In this document: positions 44,003 through 53,838 of the stretch, piece by piece
Numbering within the stretch: the stretch's first letter is position 1
Layout of the letters: each line of letters starts with the position of its first letter
Assembly: GCF_000455205.1 (NCBI RefSeq)
Contig: NZ_AUWQ01000010.1
Coordinates: 1 to 64,000, forward strand
Source of the DNA: Mycobacterium sp. UM_CSW
GTDB taxonomy: Bacteria > Actinomycetota > Actinomycetes > Mycobacteriales > Mycobacteriaceae
DNA: 64,000 nt
Direction: 5' to 3'
Notes under the pieces: model-generated
Seen by the model: the letters and a program-made list of their open reading frames with translations, nothing else
Database searches by the model: none
What the model was told of the DNA's origin: nothing
Position numbers and translations under genes: made by a program

Positions 44003-44040
44003 GACTTCTGCGGCGACCTATATCCCCTACCTGCCGAGCC

Positions 44041-44790
44041 TCACTCCGGTTTGGTGGCCGTGACGAGGCGAGTCGAAAACCAGGGGCCGCCGTACCACAT
44101 GCGCCATCCCAGGTTGCGCCGCTTGATGTTTCGCCAGCCCAGCTCGCGCAGCCGGTCCGCGTGGTTGCGGGTCTCCCACAGGTCGGCGATGGCGAGCCGA
44201 CCGCCGGGGCGCAGGACGCGAACCGCTTCATCGAGGGCTTTGCGCCGCCCGGCGCGAGTCGGGATGTTGTGGATCGCCAGGTTGCTCACGATGACGTCCA
44301 CGCTTTCGTCGGCCAGCGGCAGCGCGGTCATGTCACCGGTGCGCACCTCGACGCGGTCGGCGACTTGTTCCAGCGCCGCGTTGGCCAGCGTGGCCTGCTG
44401 CGAGTTGTCGGTCTGGTCCGCCCGCCACAGGTCGACACCGATCGCCCGGCCCCGCGGCAGCCGCTTGGCCGCGGCCATCAACACCGCGCCGCGCCCGCAC
44501 CCCAAGTCGAGCACCGTCTCGTCGCCGCGCAGCCGCAGCTCGTCGAGCACCCGGTCCCAGACGACGAACTTCCCCGAGCGCGTCGCGTAGATGTACCAGA
44601 ACATCGCCACCAGCATGGCCGCGGCCGATCCCCCCGCCAGCGCCGCCCTCGCCCGCCTGCCGCGTGCCCAGCTGAGCCCGGCCCACCCGGCCAGGGCGGC
44701 GGCCTGCGCGACGACGCCGATGCCTTGGGCGCGCGCCGAGAGGGTCTTGAACGAGCCGTCGATTCCGTAGTCGCCGCGGTGATCATGCAC
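44041..44790 (-). CDS. Membrane-anchored SAM-dependent methyltransferase
   Basis: A 249-residue class I methyltransferase with two hydrophobic N-terminal helices (about residues 22-42 and 48-68) and a SAM site LDLGCGRGAVL near 95. Further motifs: RTGDMTALPLADESVDVIVSN and RVLRPGGRLAIAD. Substrate unknown. GTG 44790 is preferred because TACGCT (44798-44803) lies 7 bases upstream; a GTG at 44796 is in frame. Downstream of the nitroreductase by 27 bases on the same strand, probably co-transcribed. Confidence 0.8.
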   Translation of the reverse strand: MHDHRGDYGIDGSFKTLSARAQGIGVVAQAAALAGWAGLSWARGRRARAALAGGSAAAMLVAMFWYIYATRSGKFVVWDRVLDELRLRGDETVLDLGCGRGAVLMAAAKRLPRGRAIGVDLWRADQTDNSQQATLANAALEQVADRVEVRTGDMTALPLADESVDVIVSNLAIHNIPTRAGRRKALDEAVRVLRPGGRLAIADLWETRNHADRLRELGWRNIKRRNLGWRMWYGGPWFSTRLVTATKPE

Positions 44791-44817
44791 GAGCACAAGC
44801 GTATTCGGCCGCTGCGC

Positions 44818-45351
44818 TCACCACCGCCCGTGGTGAACGACCTCCGTGAACGGGCGCCGATTCGGCTTGCGGATCGGGGTGAGCGGACGGTCGGCGGGAT
44901 ACCCGACGCCGAGCAGGAAGGCCACCTGGTGGTCGTCGGGCACGCCCAGGATGGCGCGCGCCTTGTCCTGATCGCCCACCGACGAGTGGCCCGTCCCGAT
45001 GCCCAGGTCGGTGGCCGCAATCATCATCGCCATCGTGGCCTGGCCGATGTCGTAGGTGTCGGTGACCAGCCTGCGCTGGTCCGGCGGCTCGGGCACGACG
45101 ATGGCGATCGCGGCCGGGGCCGCCGCGATGTGACCGGCGCCCTGCCACACCGTGGACAGCTGCTGCAGCTGATCACGATCGGTGACGATGACGAAGTCCC
45201 ACGGCTGCCGGTTTTTCGCCGAGGGCGCCCGCCAGCCGGCCTCGGCGATGCGGTTCAGGTCTTCCTCCGACACCGGCTCCGGTTTGTACTGCCGCACATT
45301 GCGCCGCGCGCTGATCGCGTCCCAAGCTTCCATAACCGTTTCGAACGGCAT
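44818..45351 (-). CDS. Nitroreductase-family FMN protein
   Basis: A 177-residue nitroreductase-like flavoprotein with RRNVRQYKPEPV (FMN-phosphate Arg), WRAPSAKNRQPWDFVIV and GIGTGHSSV. It could reduce quinones, nitro compounds or F420-linked substrates; only FMN binding is supported. A later ATG (45333, MEAWDAIS) is possible. First gene of the cluster with the methyltransferase and cyanase, divergent from recC across 54 bases. Confidence 0.85.
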   Translation of the reverse strand: MPFETVMEAWDAISARRNVRQYKPEPVSEEDLNRIAEAGWRAPSAKNRQPWDFVIVTDRDQLQQLSTVWQGAGHIAAAPAAIAIVVPEPPDQRRLVTDTYDIGQATMAMMIAATDLGIGTGHSSVGDQDKARAILGVPDDHQVAFLLGVGYPADRPLTPIRKPNRRPFTEVVHHGRW

Positions 45352-45405
45352 GTCGGCGCAGAATCATCCCCGCCCGTCGGTGCGGCGTTCTATGGTGGCA
45401 GCGCA

Positions 45406-48400
45406 ATGGCCCTCCATCTCCACCGCGCCGAACGCACCGACCTGCTCGCCGACGCTCTCGGCGCCCTGCTGGCCAACCCCCAGGCCGACCCGTTCGCCGA
45501 GGAGCTGGTGCTGGTGCCCGCACGCGGCGTGGAGCGCTGGCTTTCTCAGCGGTTGTCGCACGTGCTGGGGTCCGGGCCCGGCGGCGGCGACGGGGTGTGC
45601 GCGGGGGTGGCGTTCCGCAGTCCGGCGTCGTTGATAGCGGAAATTACCGGCACCGTCGACGAGGACCCGTGGGCGCCGGAGGCGATGACGTGGCCGCTGC
45701 TGGAGGTCATCGACTGCAGCCTCGACGAGCCGTGGTGCGTAACGCTGGCAACACATTTGGGCCACTTCCACACCGGCGAGGAGTCGGAGCTGCGCCGGGC
45801 CCGACGGTATGCGACGGCGCGCCGGCTGGCGGGGCTGTTCGCGTCGTACGCCCGGCAACGGCCGCAATTGCTCGCCGACTGGCTGGCGGGCGATACGGAA
45901 AACTTGGACGAGGACCTGCGCTGGCAGCCGGAACTGTGGCGGGCGCTGGTCGGGCGCGTGCAAGCGGACCCCCCGCACGTGCGCCACGAAAAGACCGTCG
46001 GGCGGCTGCGCGAAGGGCCGAGTGACCTGCCGGCGCGGCTGTCGCTGTTCGGGCACACCCGCCTGGCGTGCACCGACGTGCAGTTGCTCGACGCGCTGGC
46101 GACCCACCACGACCTGCACCTGTGGCTGCCGCATCCCAGCGACGAACTCTGGCGGGCGCTGGCCGGCGCCCACGGCGCGATTCCCCGCCTCGCCGACGTC
46201 AGCCACCGCGACGTGCGACATCCGCTGCTGGCGACGCTCGGGAGAGACCTGCGCGAGCTTCAACGCGGCCTACCGACGGATCCGCGGACCGACGAATATC
46301 TTCCCGGCCCGGGGCGTCCCGACACGCTGCTCGGCTGGCTGCAGTCCGACATCGCGGCCAATGCCGTTCGGCCCCAAGGGCGCAAGCTCGCCGCGGACGA
46401 CCGCTCCGTCCAGATACACAGCTGCCACGGCCCGGCCCGCCAGGTCGATGTGCTGCGCGAGGTGCTGCTCGGCCTCCTGCAGGACGACCCGACGCTTCAG
46501 CCGCGCGACATCCTGGTGATGTGCCCGGACATCGAGACCTACGCGGCCCTGATCGTCGCCGACTTCGGCCTCGGCGACGTGGTGCACGGCGCGCATCCCG
46601 CCCACCGCTTGCGGGTGCGGCTTGCCGACCGCTCGCCGATCCAGACCAATCCGCTGCTCGGCGTGGCCGCGCAGCTGCTGGCGCTGGCGGGCAGCCGGGT
46701 GACCGCCAGCGAGGTGCTCGACTTCGCCGAGGCCGCACCGGTGCGCGCCTGCTTCGCCTTCACCGACGACGACCTGGAGGCCATCGCCCGCTGGGTTCGG
46801 CAGGCGAACATCCGGTGGGGCTTCGACCAGGAGCACCGGCGGCCGTATCACGTCGACTTCGTGCACAACACTTGGCGTTTCGGCATCGACCGGGTGCTGA
46901 CCGGGGTCGCGATGTCGGACGACTCGCACGCCTGGATCGACGCCACCCTCCCCCTCGACGACGTCAGCAGCAACCGTGTCCAGTTGGCCGGGCAGTTGGC
47001 CGAATTCGTCTGCCGGCTGCAACACGTCGTCGACTCGCTCACCGGGGCGCGGCCGCTGCGCGAGTGGCTGGCCGCCCTCACCGAGGGGATCGCCCTGCTG
47101 GCCCGCGTCGACGATTCGGACCTCTGGCAGACCAGCCAGATGCAGCGCGAGTTCGCCCAGGTGCTGGCCGACGCCGGCACCCGCGCGGGCACCGTATTGC
47201 GGCTGCCCGACGTCCGCGCCCTGCTCGACCGGCATCTCTCCGGGCGCCCGACTCGGGCCAACTTCCGCACCGGCACGCTGACGGTGTGCACGATGGTGCC
47301 GATGCGCTCGGTGCCGCACCAGGTGGTGTGCCTCGTCGGCCTCGACGATGGGGTGTTCCCGCGCCTGGGCGTCGTCGACGGCGACGACGTGCTGGCGCGC
47401 AACCCGATGACCGGTGAACGCGACATCCGTTCGGAGGACCGGCAATTGCTGCTCGACGCCATCGGCGCGGCCACCGAGAAGCTGGTGATCACCTATACCG
47501 GCGCCAACGAGTACTCCGGCCAGGCGCGCCCGCCGGCGGTGCCGCTGGCCGAATTGCTGGACACCCTCGACATGACCGTTCCGGACGGCGTCCGCGAGCG
47601 CGTCCTCGTCGAGCATCCGTTGCAGCCGTTCGACATTGACAATGTCAAGCCCGGCGCGCTGGTGCCCAAGGTCCCGTTCAGCTTCGACAAGACCGTGCTA
47701 CGCGCGGCGCGGGTGGCCGGCGGCCAACGGGGCGAGCGGCCCCCGTTCATCTCCGGGCCGTTGCCGCCACCGCCGCCCGACGACGTGATCCTCGCCGACC
47801 TCGTCGACTTCTTCAAGGATCCGGTGAAGGGCTTCTTCCGCGCCCTGGAATTCACACTGCCCCGCGACGTCGACGGGGTGCAGGACGCCATGCCCGTGGA
47901 CCTCAACGCCCTCGAGGAGTGGACGGTCGGCGACCGGATGCTCGGCGACATCCTGCGCGGCATGACGCCCGACGACGCGCGCCAGGCCGAGTGGCGCCGG
48001 GGCACGCTGCCGCCGGGCCAGCTGGGCTGGCGCAAGGCGGCCGAGATTCGCGATCAGGCCGCCCTGCTCGCGACCGCAGCGCGGCGACATCGGCGGGCGG
48101 ACGCACGAGCCTACGACGTCGACGTCGAGCTCGGCCCCGGGCGCCGCCTCACCGGCACGGTGTCGCCCGTGTACGGCGATCGCCTGGTGTCGGTCACCTA
48201 TTCCAGGCTGGACGGCAAGCACCTGCTCGAGTCGTGGATCCCGTTGCTGGCGTTGATCGCTCACGACCCGGGCCGCGACTGGACGGCGGTGTGCCTCGGC
48301 CGCGCCCGGCGGGGCACCACCCCTCGGGTGGAGGGGCTGGGGCGGCCGGCGGGCGATCCCGTCGATGTCTTACGCGAGCTGGTGGCGATCTACGACGCCG

Positions 48401-48693
48401 GGCGTCGGGAGCCGATTCCCTTGCCCGTCAAGACATCCTATGCCTGGGCGGCCGCCCGGCACTGCGGTGACGACCCCGTCCGCGAGGCCGAATATCGCTG
48501 GAAATCCGGTAACTATCCGGGCGAGAACGAGGCCCCCGCGCACGTGCGGGCCTGGGGCCGCAACGCGCGGCTGGAGGACCTGATGAAGGCCCCGCGTCCC
48601 GGTGAGGAGTACGACGGCGAAGACACCCGGCTCGGCGCCTACGCCGCCCGCCTCTGGCTGCCGATGCTGCGCGCCGAGCGGAGGCCGACCTAG
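45406..48693 (+). CDS. recC: Exodeoxyribonuclease V subunit gamma (RecC)
   Basis: A 1095-residue RecC, close to the M. tuberculosis length. It begins MALHLHRAERTD with the degenerate helicase motifs characteristic of RecC (VPARGVERWLSQRLSH) and has CLVGLDDGVFPR and the C-terminal nuclease-like domain of inactive RecB type. It recognises recombination hotspots in E. coli; in mycobacteria RecBCD acts in single-strand annealing rather than the main RecA pathway (established). The long in-frame extension upstream (to 44161) is antisense to other genes and is discarded. Adjacent to recB with no gap. Matches Rv0631c. Confidence 0.93.
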   Translation: MALHLHRAERTDLLADALGALLANPQADPFAEELVLVPARGVERWLSQRLSHVLGSGPGGGDGVCAGVAFRSPASLIAEITGTVDEDPWAPEAMTWPLLEVIDCSLDEPWCVTLATHLGHFHTGEESELRRARRYATARRLAGLFASYARQRPQLLADWLAGDTENLDEDLRWQPELWRALVGRVQADPPHVRHEKTVGRLREGPSDLPARLSLFGHTRLACTDVQLLDALATHHDLHLWLPHPSDELWRALAGAHGAIPRLADVSHRDVRHPLLATLGRDLRELQRGLPTDPRTDEYLPGPGRPDTLLGWLQSDIAANAVRPQGRKLAADDRSVQIHSCHGPARQVDVLREVLLGLLQDDPTLQPRDILVMCPDIETYAALIVADFGLGDVVHGAHPAHRLRVRLADRSPIQTNPLLGVAAQLLALAGSRVTASEVLDFAEAAPVRACFAFTDDDLEAIARWVRQANIRWGFDQEHRRPYHVDFVHNTWRFGIDRVLTGVAMSDDSHAWIDATLPLDDVSSNRVQLAGQLAEFVCRLQHVVDSLTGARPLREWLAALTEGIALLARVDDSDLWQTSQMQREFAQVLADAGTRAGTVLRLPDVRALLDRHLSGRPTRANFRTGTLTVCTMVPMRSVPHQVVCLVGLDDGVFPRLGVVDGDDVLARNPMTGERDIRSEDRQLLLDAIGAATEKLVITYTGANEYSGQARPPAVPLAELLDTLDMTVPDGVRERVLVEHPLQPFDIDNVKPGALVPKVPFSFDKTVLRAARVAGGQRGERPPFISGPLPPPPPDDVILADLVDFFKDPVKGFFRALEFTLPRDVDGVQDAMPVDLNALEEWTVGDRMLGDILRGMTPDDARQAEWRRGTLPPGQLGWRKAAEIRDQAALLATAARRHRRADARAYDVDVELGPGRRLTGTVSPVYGDRLVSVTYSRLDGKHLLESWIPLLALIAHDPGRDWTAVCLGRARRGTTPRVEGLGRPAGDPVDVLRELVAIYDAGRREPIPLPVKTSYAWAAARHCGDDPVREAEYRWKSGNYPGENEAPAHVRAWGRNARLEDLMKAPRPGEEYDGEDTRLGAYAARLWLPMLRAERRPT

Positions 48694-51600
48694 ATGGAGC
48701 GCTTCGACCTGCTCGGCCCGCTGCCCGCCGACCGCTCGACCACGGTGCTGGAGGCCAGCGCGGGAACCGGCAAGACCTTCGCGCTGGCCGGGCTGGTGAC
48801 CCGCTACCTCGCCGACGGCGCGGCGACGCTCGACCAGATGCTGCTCATCACCTTCGGCCGGGCCGCCAGCCAGGAACTGCGCGAGCGGGTGCGGTGTCAG
48901 ATCGTCGCCGCCGTAACGGCATTCGAGGACCCGCGCTTGGTCGGCGACAATGAGTTGGTCGCGCACCTGGTAGACGGCACGGACGACGAGCGCGCGGCGC
49001 GCAGGCAGCGGCTCCGAGACGCGCTGGCCGGATTCGATGCGGCGACCATCGCGACCACCCACCAGTTCTGCCAGCTAGTGTTGCGCTCGCTCGGCGTGGC
49101 CGGCGACACCACCGCGAACGTGACCCTGATCGAGAGCCTCGACGAGCTCGTCACCGAGATTGTCGACGATCTGTACCTGTCCCACTTCGGCCAGCAGCGC
49201 GACGATCCGCCGCTGGCGTACCGCGAAGCGCTGCGCCTGGCCCGCGAGGTGGCCAACAACCCGTCGGCGCAGCTGCGGCCGCTGGACCCCCAACCCGGCT
49301 CGCGGGCGGCGGTGTGCGTCGCATTCGCGAAAGATGTTCTCGCCGAGCTGGATACCCGCAAGCGGCAGTTGGGCGTCCTGAGCTACGACGACCTGTTGAG
49401 CCGGCTGGCGGACGCGCTGGCCACCGGCGACTCACCCGCCCGCGTGCGGATGCACCAACGCTGGCCGATCGTGATGGTCGACGAGTTCCAGGACACCGAC
49501 CCGGTGCAGTGGCAGGTCATCGATCGTGCGTTCAGCGGGCGCTCCACCGTCGTGCTGATCGGCGACCCGAAGCAGGCCATCTACGCCTTCCGCGGCGGCG
49601 ATATCGACACCTACCTGCGGGCGGCCGAGACCGCGGGCGAGAAGAAGACGCTGGGCACCAACTGGCGCAGCGACGCGGCGCTGGTCGAACGCCTGCAGGT
49701 GGTGCTCCGCGGCGCCCAGCTCGGCGACCCCGCGATCGTGGTCGGCGAAGTCGAGGCGCACCATCGGGGTCACCGCCTTGCCGGTGCCCCCCACAACGAT
49801 CCGTTCCGGTTGCGGGTGGTGCCGCGAACGGCGTTGGGCCGCAGGGGTTTGGCGAACATGCCGATCGAGGATTTGCGGCGGCACATCGGCGCCGACCTGG
49901 CCGCCGACATCCGAGCCCTGCTCGCGACCGGGGCGACATTCGACGGCGAGCCGCTGCAGGCCCGCGACATCGCCGTGATCGTGGAAAGGCATAAGGATGC
50001 CGCCGCCTGCTTTCGGGCGCTGTGCGATGCGGGTATTCCGGCGGTGTACACCGGCGACTCCGACGTCTTCACGTCGGACGCTGCCGAGGATTGGCTGTGC
50101 CTGCTGGAGGCGTTCGATCAACCGCACCGGCCCGGCATGGTCCGCGCCGCGGCGGCAACGATGTTCTTCGGCGAGACCGCGGAATCGCTGGCGGCCGGCG
50201 GTGATGCACTGACTGACCGCGTCGCGGAAACGTTGCGGGAGTGGGCGGGGCATGCCCGCGAACGCGGTGTCGCCGCGATTTTCGAGGCCGCGCAGCTGCT
50301 GGGCATGGCTGATCGCGTGCTGTCCTGGCAGGACGGCGAGCGCCACCTGACCGACCTGGCGCACATCACGCAGTTGCTGGGAGACGTCGCGCACCGCGAG
50401 CACTACAGCCTGCCCGCGCTGCGCGACTGGCTGCGCCGCCAGCGCGACGAACGCAGCGGCTCGACCGAACGAAACCGGCGGCTCGACAGCGACGCGGCCG
50501 CCGTGCAGATCATGACGGTCTACGTCAGCAAGGGGCTGCAGTACCCGATCGTGTACCTGCCGTTCGCATTCAACCGCAGTGTGCCGAAACGCGACATTGT
50601 GCTGTTCCACGACGACAGGGTGCGCTGCCTGCACGTCGGGGGCAGCGACAGTCCCGACTTCCCGAGGGTCGAGACGCTCGGGCGGCAGGAGGACGCCGGC
50701 GACGCGAGCCGGCTCACCTACGTCGCGATGACCCGGGCGCAGTCGCAGGTGGTCGCGTGGTGGTCGCCGGCCTACGACGAGCCCAACGGCGGCCTGTCAC
50801 GGCTGCTGCGCGGCCGCCGGCCGGGCGAGTCGTTCGTCCCCGACCGCTGTGAGCCCGCCAAGATCTCCGACGACGACGCGTTGGCGCGGCTGCGGGAATG
50901 GGAGGCGGCGGGCGGCCCGGTGATCGAGGAGTCGGTGGTGGCCCGGGCCCTGCCGTCGATGCCGCCCGAGCCGGTGCCGTGGGACCTGGACTACCGCCAC
51001 TTCCACCGCACCATCGACACCGACTGGCGGCGCACGTCCTACTCGGGTCTCATCCGGGTGACGGAAACCTCAGTCTCGGCCGGGGTGAGCAGCGAGCCCG
51101 AGATCACCGAGCTCGACGACGAATCCGGCGCAGTTCCGTTGTCGGAGAACGCCTCCGGGCCGCAGCTGCCCTCGCCGATGGCAGACCTGCCGACGGGCGC
51201 GAAGTTCGGCACCCTGGTGCACGCGGTGCTGGAGACCGCCGACCCGCTGGCCGCCGATCTGGCGGCCGAACTGGAGTCTCAGATTCGGAAGCACTCGGTG
51301 TGGTGGCCGGTCGAGGTGGCGCCCGAGGTGCTGGCCGGTGCGCTGGTGCCAATGCACGACACCCCGTTGGGCCCGCTGGCCGGCGGTTTGACGCTGCGGC
51401 AGATCAGACTGCGGGATCGGTTGCGGGAGTTGGATTTTGAGTTCCCACTGGCCGGTGGCGATCTGCGGGTGGCGGCACCGGAGATTCTGCTCGCGGATGT
51501 GGGGGCGTTGTTGCGCGAGCAGTTGCCCGCCGGCGATGCGCTGGCCTCCTACGCCGATCGGTTGACGGGTCCGGTGCTGGGCGGCCAGTCGTTGCGCGGC

Positions 51601-52005
51601 TACCTCACCGGCTCGGTCGATGCCGTGTTGCGCATTCCCGACGGCGCGGGGCATCGCTATGTGGTGGTGGACTACAAGACCAACTGGCTCGGCGATCCGG
51701 AGCGGCCGCTGACGTCCGCGGATTACGACCGGCCGCGGCTGGCCGAGGCGATGCTGCATTCCGACTACCCGCTGCAGGCGCTGCTGTACAGCGTTGTGCT
51801 GCACCGGTTTCTGCGGTGGCGGGTGGCCGATTACGATCCCGCCCGGCATCTCGGGGGTGTCCTCTACCTCTTTGTGCGCGGGATGTGCGGGGCGGACACG
51901 CCTGTCGTCGACGGGCATCCGTCCGGGGTGTTCAGCTGGCGCCCGCCCTCGTCGCTGGTTGCGGGGTTGTCGGATCTGCTCGACGCGGGCAGGGCGGCCG
52001 CGTGA
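48694..52005 (+). CDS. recB: Exodeoxyribonuclease V subunit beta (RecB)
   Basis: A 1103-residue UvrD-type helicase-nuclease. Helicase motifs: ASAGTGKT (about residues 22-29), TFGRAASQELRERV, MVDEFQDTDPVQW, GDPKQAIYAFRGGD, TNWRSD and the C-terminal VTYVAMTRAQSQ. The nuclease domain has the DYKTNW motif near residue 988. It is the 3'-5' motor and nuclease of RecBCD. It starts on the base following the recC stop and its TGA overlaps the recD GTG. Matches Rv0630c. Confidence 0.95.
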   Translation: MERFDLLGPLPADRSTTVLEASAGTGKTFALAGLVTRYLADGAATLDQMLLITFGRAASQELRERVRCQIVAAVTAFEDPRLVGDNELVAHLVDGTDDERAARRQRLRDALAGFDAATIATTHQFCQLVLRSLGVAGDTTANVTLIESLDELVTEIVDDLYLSHFGQQRDDPPLAYREALRLAREVANNPSAQLRPLDPQPGSRAAVCVAFAKDVLAELDTRKRQLGVLSYDDLLSRLADALATGDSPARVRMHQRWPIVMVDEFQDTDPVQWQVIDRAFSGRSTVVLIGDPKQAIYAFRGGDIDTYLRAAETAGEKKTLGTNWRSDAALVERLQVVLRGAQLGDPAIVVGEVEAHHRGHRLAGAPHNDPFRLRVVPRTALGRRGLANMPIEDLRRHIGADLAADIRALLATGATFDGEPLQARDIAVIVERHKDAAACFRALCDAGIPAVYTGDSDVFTSDAAEDWLCLLEAFDQPHRPGMVRAAAATMFFGETAESLAAGGDALTDRVAETLREWAGHARERGVAAIFEAAQLLGMADRVLSWQDGERHLTDLAHITQLLGDVAHREHYSLPALRDWLRRQRDERSGSTERNRRLDSDAAAVQIMTVYVSKGLQYPIVYLPFAFNRSVPKRDIVLFHDDRVRCLHVGGSDSPDFPRVETLGRQEDAGDASRLTYVAMTRAQSQVVAWWSPAYDEPNGGLSRLLRGRRPGESFVPDRCEPAKISDDDALARLREWEAAGGPVIEESVVARALPSMPPEPVPWDLDYRHFHRTIDTDWRRTSYSGLIRVTETSVSAGVSSEPEITELDDESGAVPLSENASGPQLPSPMADLPTGAKFGTLVHAVLETADPLAADLAAELESQIRKHSVWWPVEVAPEVLAGALVPMHDTPLGPLAGGLTLRQIRLRDRLRELDFEFPLAGGDLRVAAPEILLADVGALLREQLPAGDALASYADRLTGPVLGGQSLRGYLTGSVDAVLRIPDGAGHRYVVVDYKTNWLGDPERPLTSADYDRPRLAEAMLHSDYPLQALLYSVVLHRFLRWRVADYDPARHLGGVLYLFVRGMCGADTPVVDGHPSGVFSWRPPSSLVAGLSDLLDAGRAAA

Positions 52006-53723
52006 CGGTGCAGGCGACCGACGCCGAGGGATTACTACGGCCATTCGGCGATGCCGGCGTCTTCGAGGCGGCGGATGTCCATGTGGCGCAGCGCCTTACC
52101 GCGCTCGCCGGCGAGCCCGACGAGCGGGTGGCGTTGGCGATCGCGCTCGTGGTGCGCGCGCTGCGGGGCGGTTCGGTGTGTGTGGACCTGCGGGCGGTGG
52201 CGGCGCAGCTCGGCCTGGCCGAGCTGCCGTGGCCCGGCGCCGACGATTGGCTGACCGCGGTGCGGGCCAGCCCGCTGCTCGGATCGCCGCCCGCGCTGCG
52301 GCTGTTCGGTGACCTGCTCTACCTGGATCGGTACTGGCTCGAGGAGGAGCAGGTGTGCGCTGACCTGTTGGCGCTCTCGGTGTCCGGGTCGGTGGGCGGC
52401 GTGCCTGCCCTGGAGCGGCTTTTCCCGTCGCCACGGTACGACGAGCAGCGAACGGCCGCCGAAATCGCGCTGTCGCAGGCGGTTACGGTGCTGACCGGCG
52501 GCCCCGGCACCGGCAAGACCACCACGGTGGCGCGGCTGCTGGCGCTGCTGGTCGGCCAGGCCGAGCTCGCCGGCGTTCCGCGGCCCCGGATCGCGCTGGC
52601 CGCGCCGACCGGCAAGGCCGCGGCGCGACTGGCCGAGGCCGTGGCCGCCGAGGTCGAGAATCTCGACGACGCGGCGGACCGGGCGCGCCTGGCCGGCCTG
52701 CGGGCTACCACGCTGCACCGGCTGCTGGGCGCGCGGCCGGATACCTCGGTGCGGTTCAAGCACAATCGCGGCAACCGGCTGCCGCACGACGTGATCGTCG
52801 TCGACGAAACGTCGATGGTCTCGTTGACCATGATGGCCCGGCTGCTGGAGGCCGTGCGCCCGGACACCCGACTCATTTTGGTGGGCGATTCCGACCAGCT
52901 CGCCTCGGTGGAGGCCGGCGCCGTGCTCGCGGACCTGGTGGAGGGGCTGGCCGCCCGCCGCGACATCCGGGTGGCCGCCCTGCGCACGCCCCACCGATTC
53001 GGCGAGTCGATCGGCGCGCTGGCCGAGGCGATCCGGACCGGCGACCAAGACCGGGTGGTGGCGCTGCTGCGTGCCGGCGGGGAGCACGTCGAGTGGATCG
53101 ACTCCGACCACCCGGCCGATCGGTTGCGCGACGTGCTGGTCTCCCACGCGCTGCGGGTGCGGGAGGCCGCGGTGCTCGGCGCCGCCGGGGCGGCGTTGGC
53201 GACGCTCGACGAGCACCGGCTGTTGTGCGCGCACCGGCGCGGACCGTACGGGGTGTCGTACTGGAACCGGCAGGTGGAGCGCTGGCTCACCGAGGAGACC
53301 GGTCAGCCCGCGTTCTCGGCGTGGTACGCCGGCCGGCCATTGTTGGTGACCGCCAACGACTATGGGCTCAAGGTCTACAACGGCGACACCGGGGTGGTGG
53401 TGGCCGGCCCCGACGGGCTGCGGGCCCTCATCGCCGGGGCCACCGGACCGCTGGACTTCGCCCCCAGCCGGCTGTCGGACATCGAGACCATGCACGCCAT
53501 GACGATCCACAAGAGCCAGGGCAGCCAGGTCGCCGAGGTGACGGTCCTGATGCCGCCCGAGGATTCGCGGTTGCTGACCCGAGAGCTGTTCTACACCGCG
53601 GTGACCCGCGCCAAGGTCAAGGTCCGGGTGGTCGGTTCGGAGCCGTCGGTGCGCGCCGCGATCGGTCGGCGGGCGGTGCGGGCGAGCGGGCTGGCGCGCC
53701 GGCTGCAGGACGCGGCGAGATGA
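52002..53723 (+). CDS. recD: Exodeoxyribonuclease V subunit alpha (RecD)
   Basis: A 573-residue superfamily 1B helicase. Motifs: Walker A GGPGTGKTTT (about residues 164-173), VDETSMVSLTMM (motif II), LVGDSDQLASVEAG (III) and MTIHKSQGSQ (V/VI region), FYTAVTRAK. It is the 5'-3' motor of RecBCD. The GTG at 52002 forms a GTGA overlap with the recB stop, so RecD is translationally coupled. Matches Rv0629c (575 residues). Confidence 0.95.
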   Translation: MTVQATDAEGLLRPFGDAGVFEAADVHVAQRLTALAGEPDERVALAIALVVRALRGGSVCVDLRAVAAQLGLAELPWPGADDWLTAVRASPLLGSPPALRLFGDLLYLDRYWLEEEQVCADLLALSVSGSVGGVPALERLFPSPRYDEQRTAAEIALSQAVTVLTGGPGTGKTTTVARLLALLVGQAELAGVPRPRIALAAPTGKAAARLAEAVAAEVENLDDAADRARLAGLRATTLHRLLGARPDTSVRFKHNRGNRLPHDVIVVDETSMVSLTMMARLLEAVRPDTRLILVGDSDQLASVEAGAVLADLVEGLAARRDIRVAALRTPHRFGESIGALAEAIRTGDQDRVVALLRAGGEHVEWIDSDHPADRLRDVLVSHALRVREAAVLGAAGAALATLDEHRLLCAHRRGPYGVSYWNRQVERWLTEETGQPAFSAWYAGRPLLVTANDYGLKVYNGDTGVVVAGPDGLRALIAGATGPLDFAPSRLSDIETMHAMTIHKSQGSQVAEVTVLMPPEDSRLLTRELFYTAVTRAKVKVRVVGSEPSVRAAIGRRAVRASGLARRLQDAAR

Positions 53724-53746
53724 CAGCGAGATGACTTAGCCCCCGC

Positions 53747-53802
53747 GAGTGTGGGCCCTACGCACGAATTCGAGGCCGATTACGTACTTAAGGCCCACAC
53801 TC
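53747..53802. repeat. Inverted repeat between recD and the DedA-like gene
   Basis: GAGTGTGGGCC (53747-53757) and GGCCCACACTC (53792-53802) are perfect 11-base inverted arms around a 34-base loop that contains ACGCACGAATTCGAGGCCG and ACGTACTTAAG. This type of element resembles dispersed mycobacterial intergenic repeats, but a single copy is visible here. It could also terminate recD transcription. Confidence 0.5.
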
Positions 53803-53838
53803 GGCGGCGGGGCCGGGTGCGGAAGAATTGCCAACAGC

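Noticed and set aside
44161-45405. In-frame extension upstream of recC giving a 1510-residue protein
   Set aside because: It lies antisense to the methyltransferase and nitroreductase genes, and the extra residues have no RecC similarity. ATG 45406 fits the family length.
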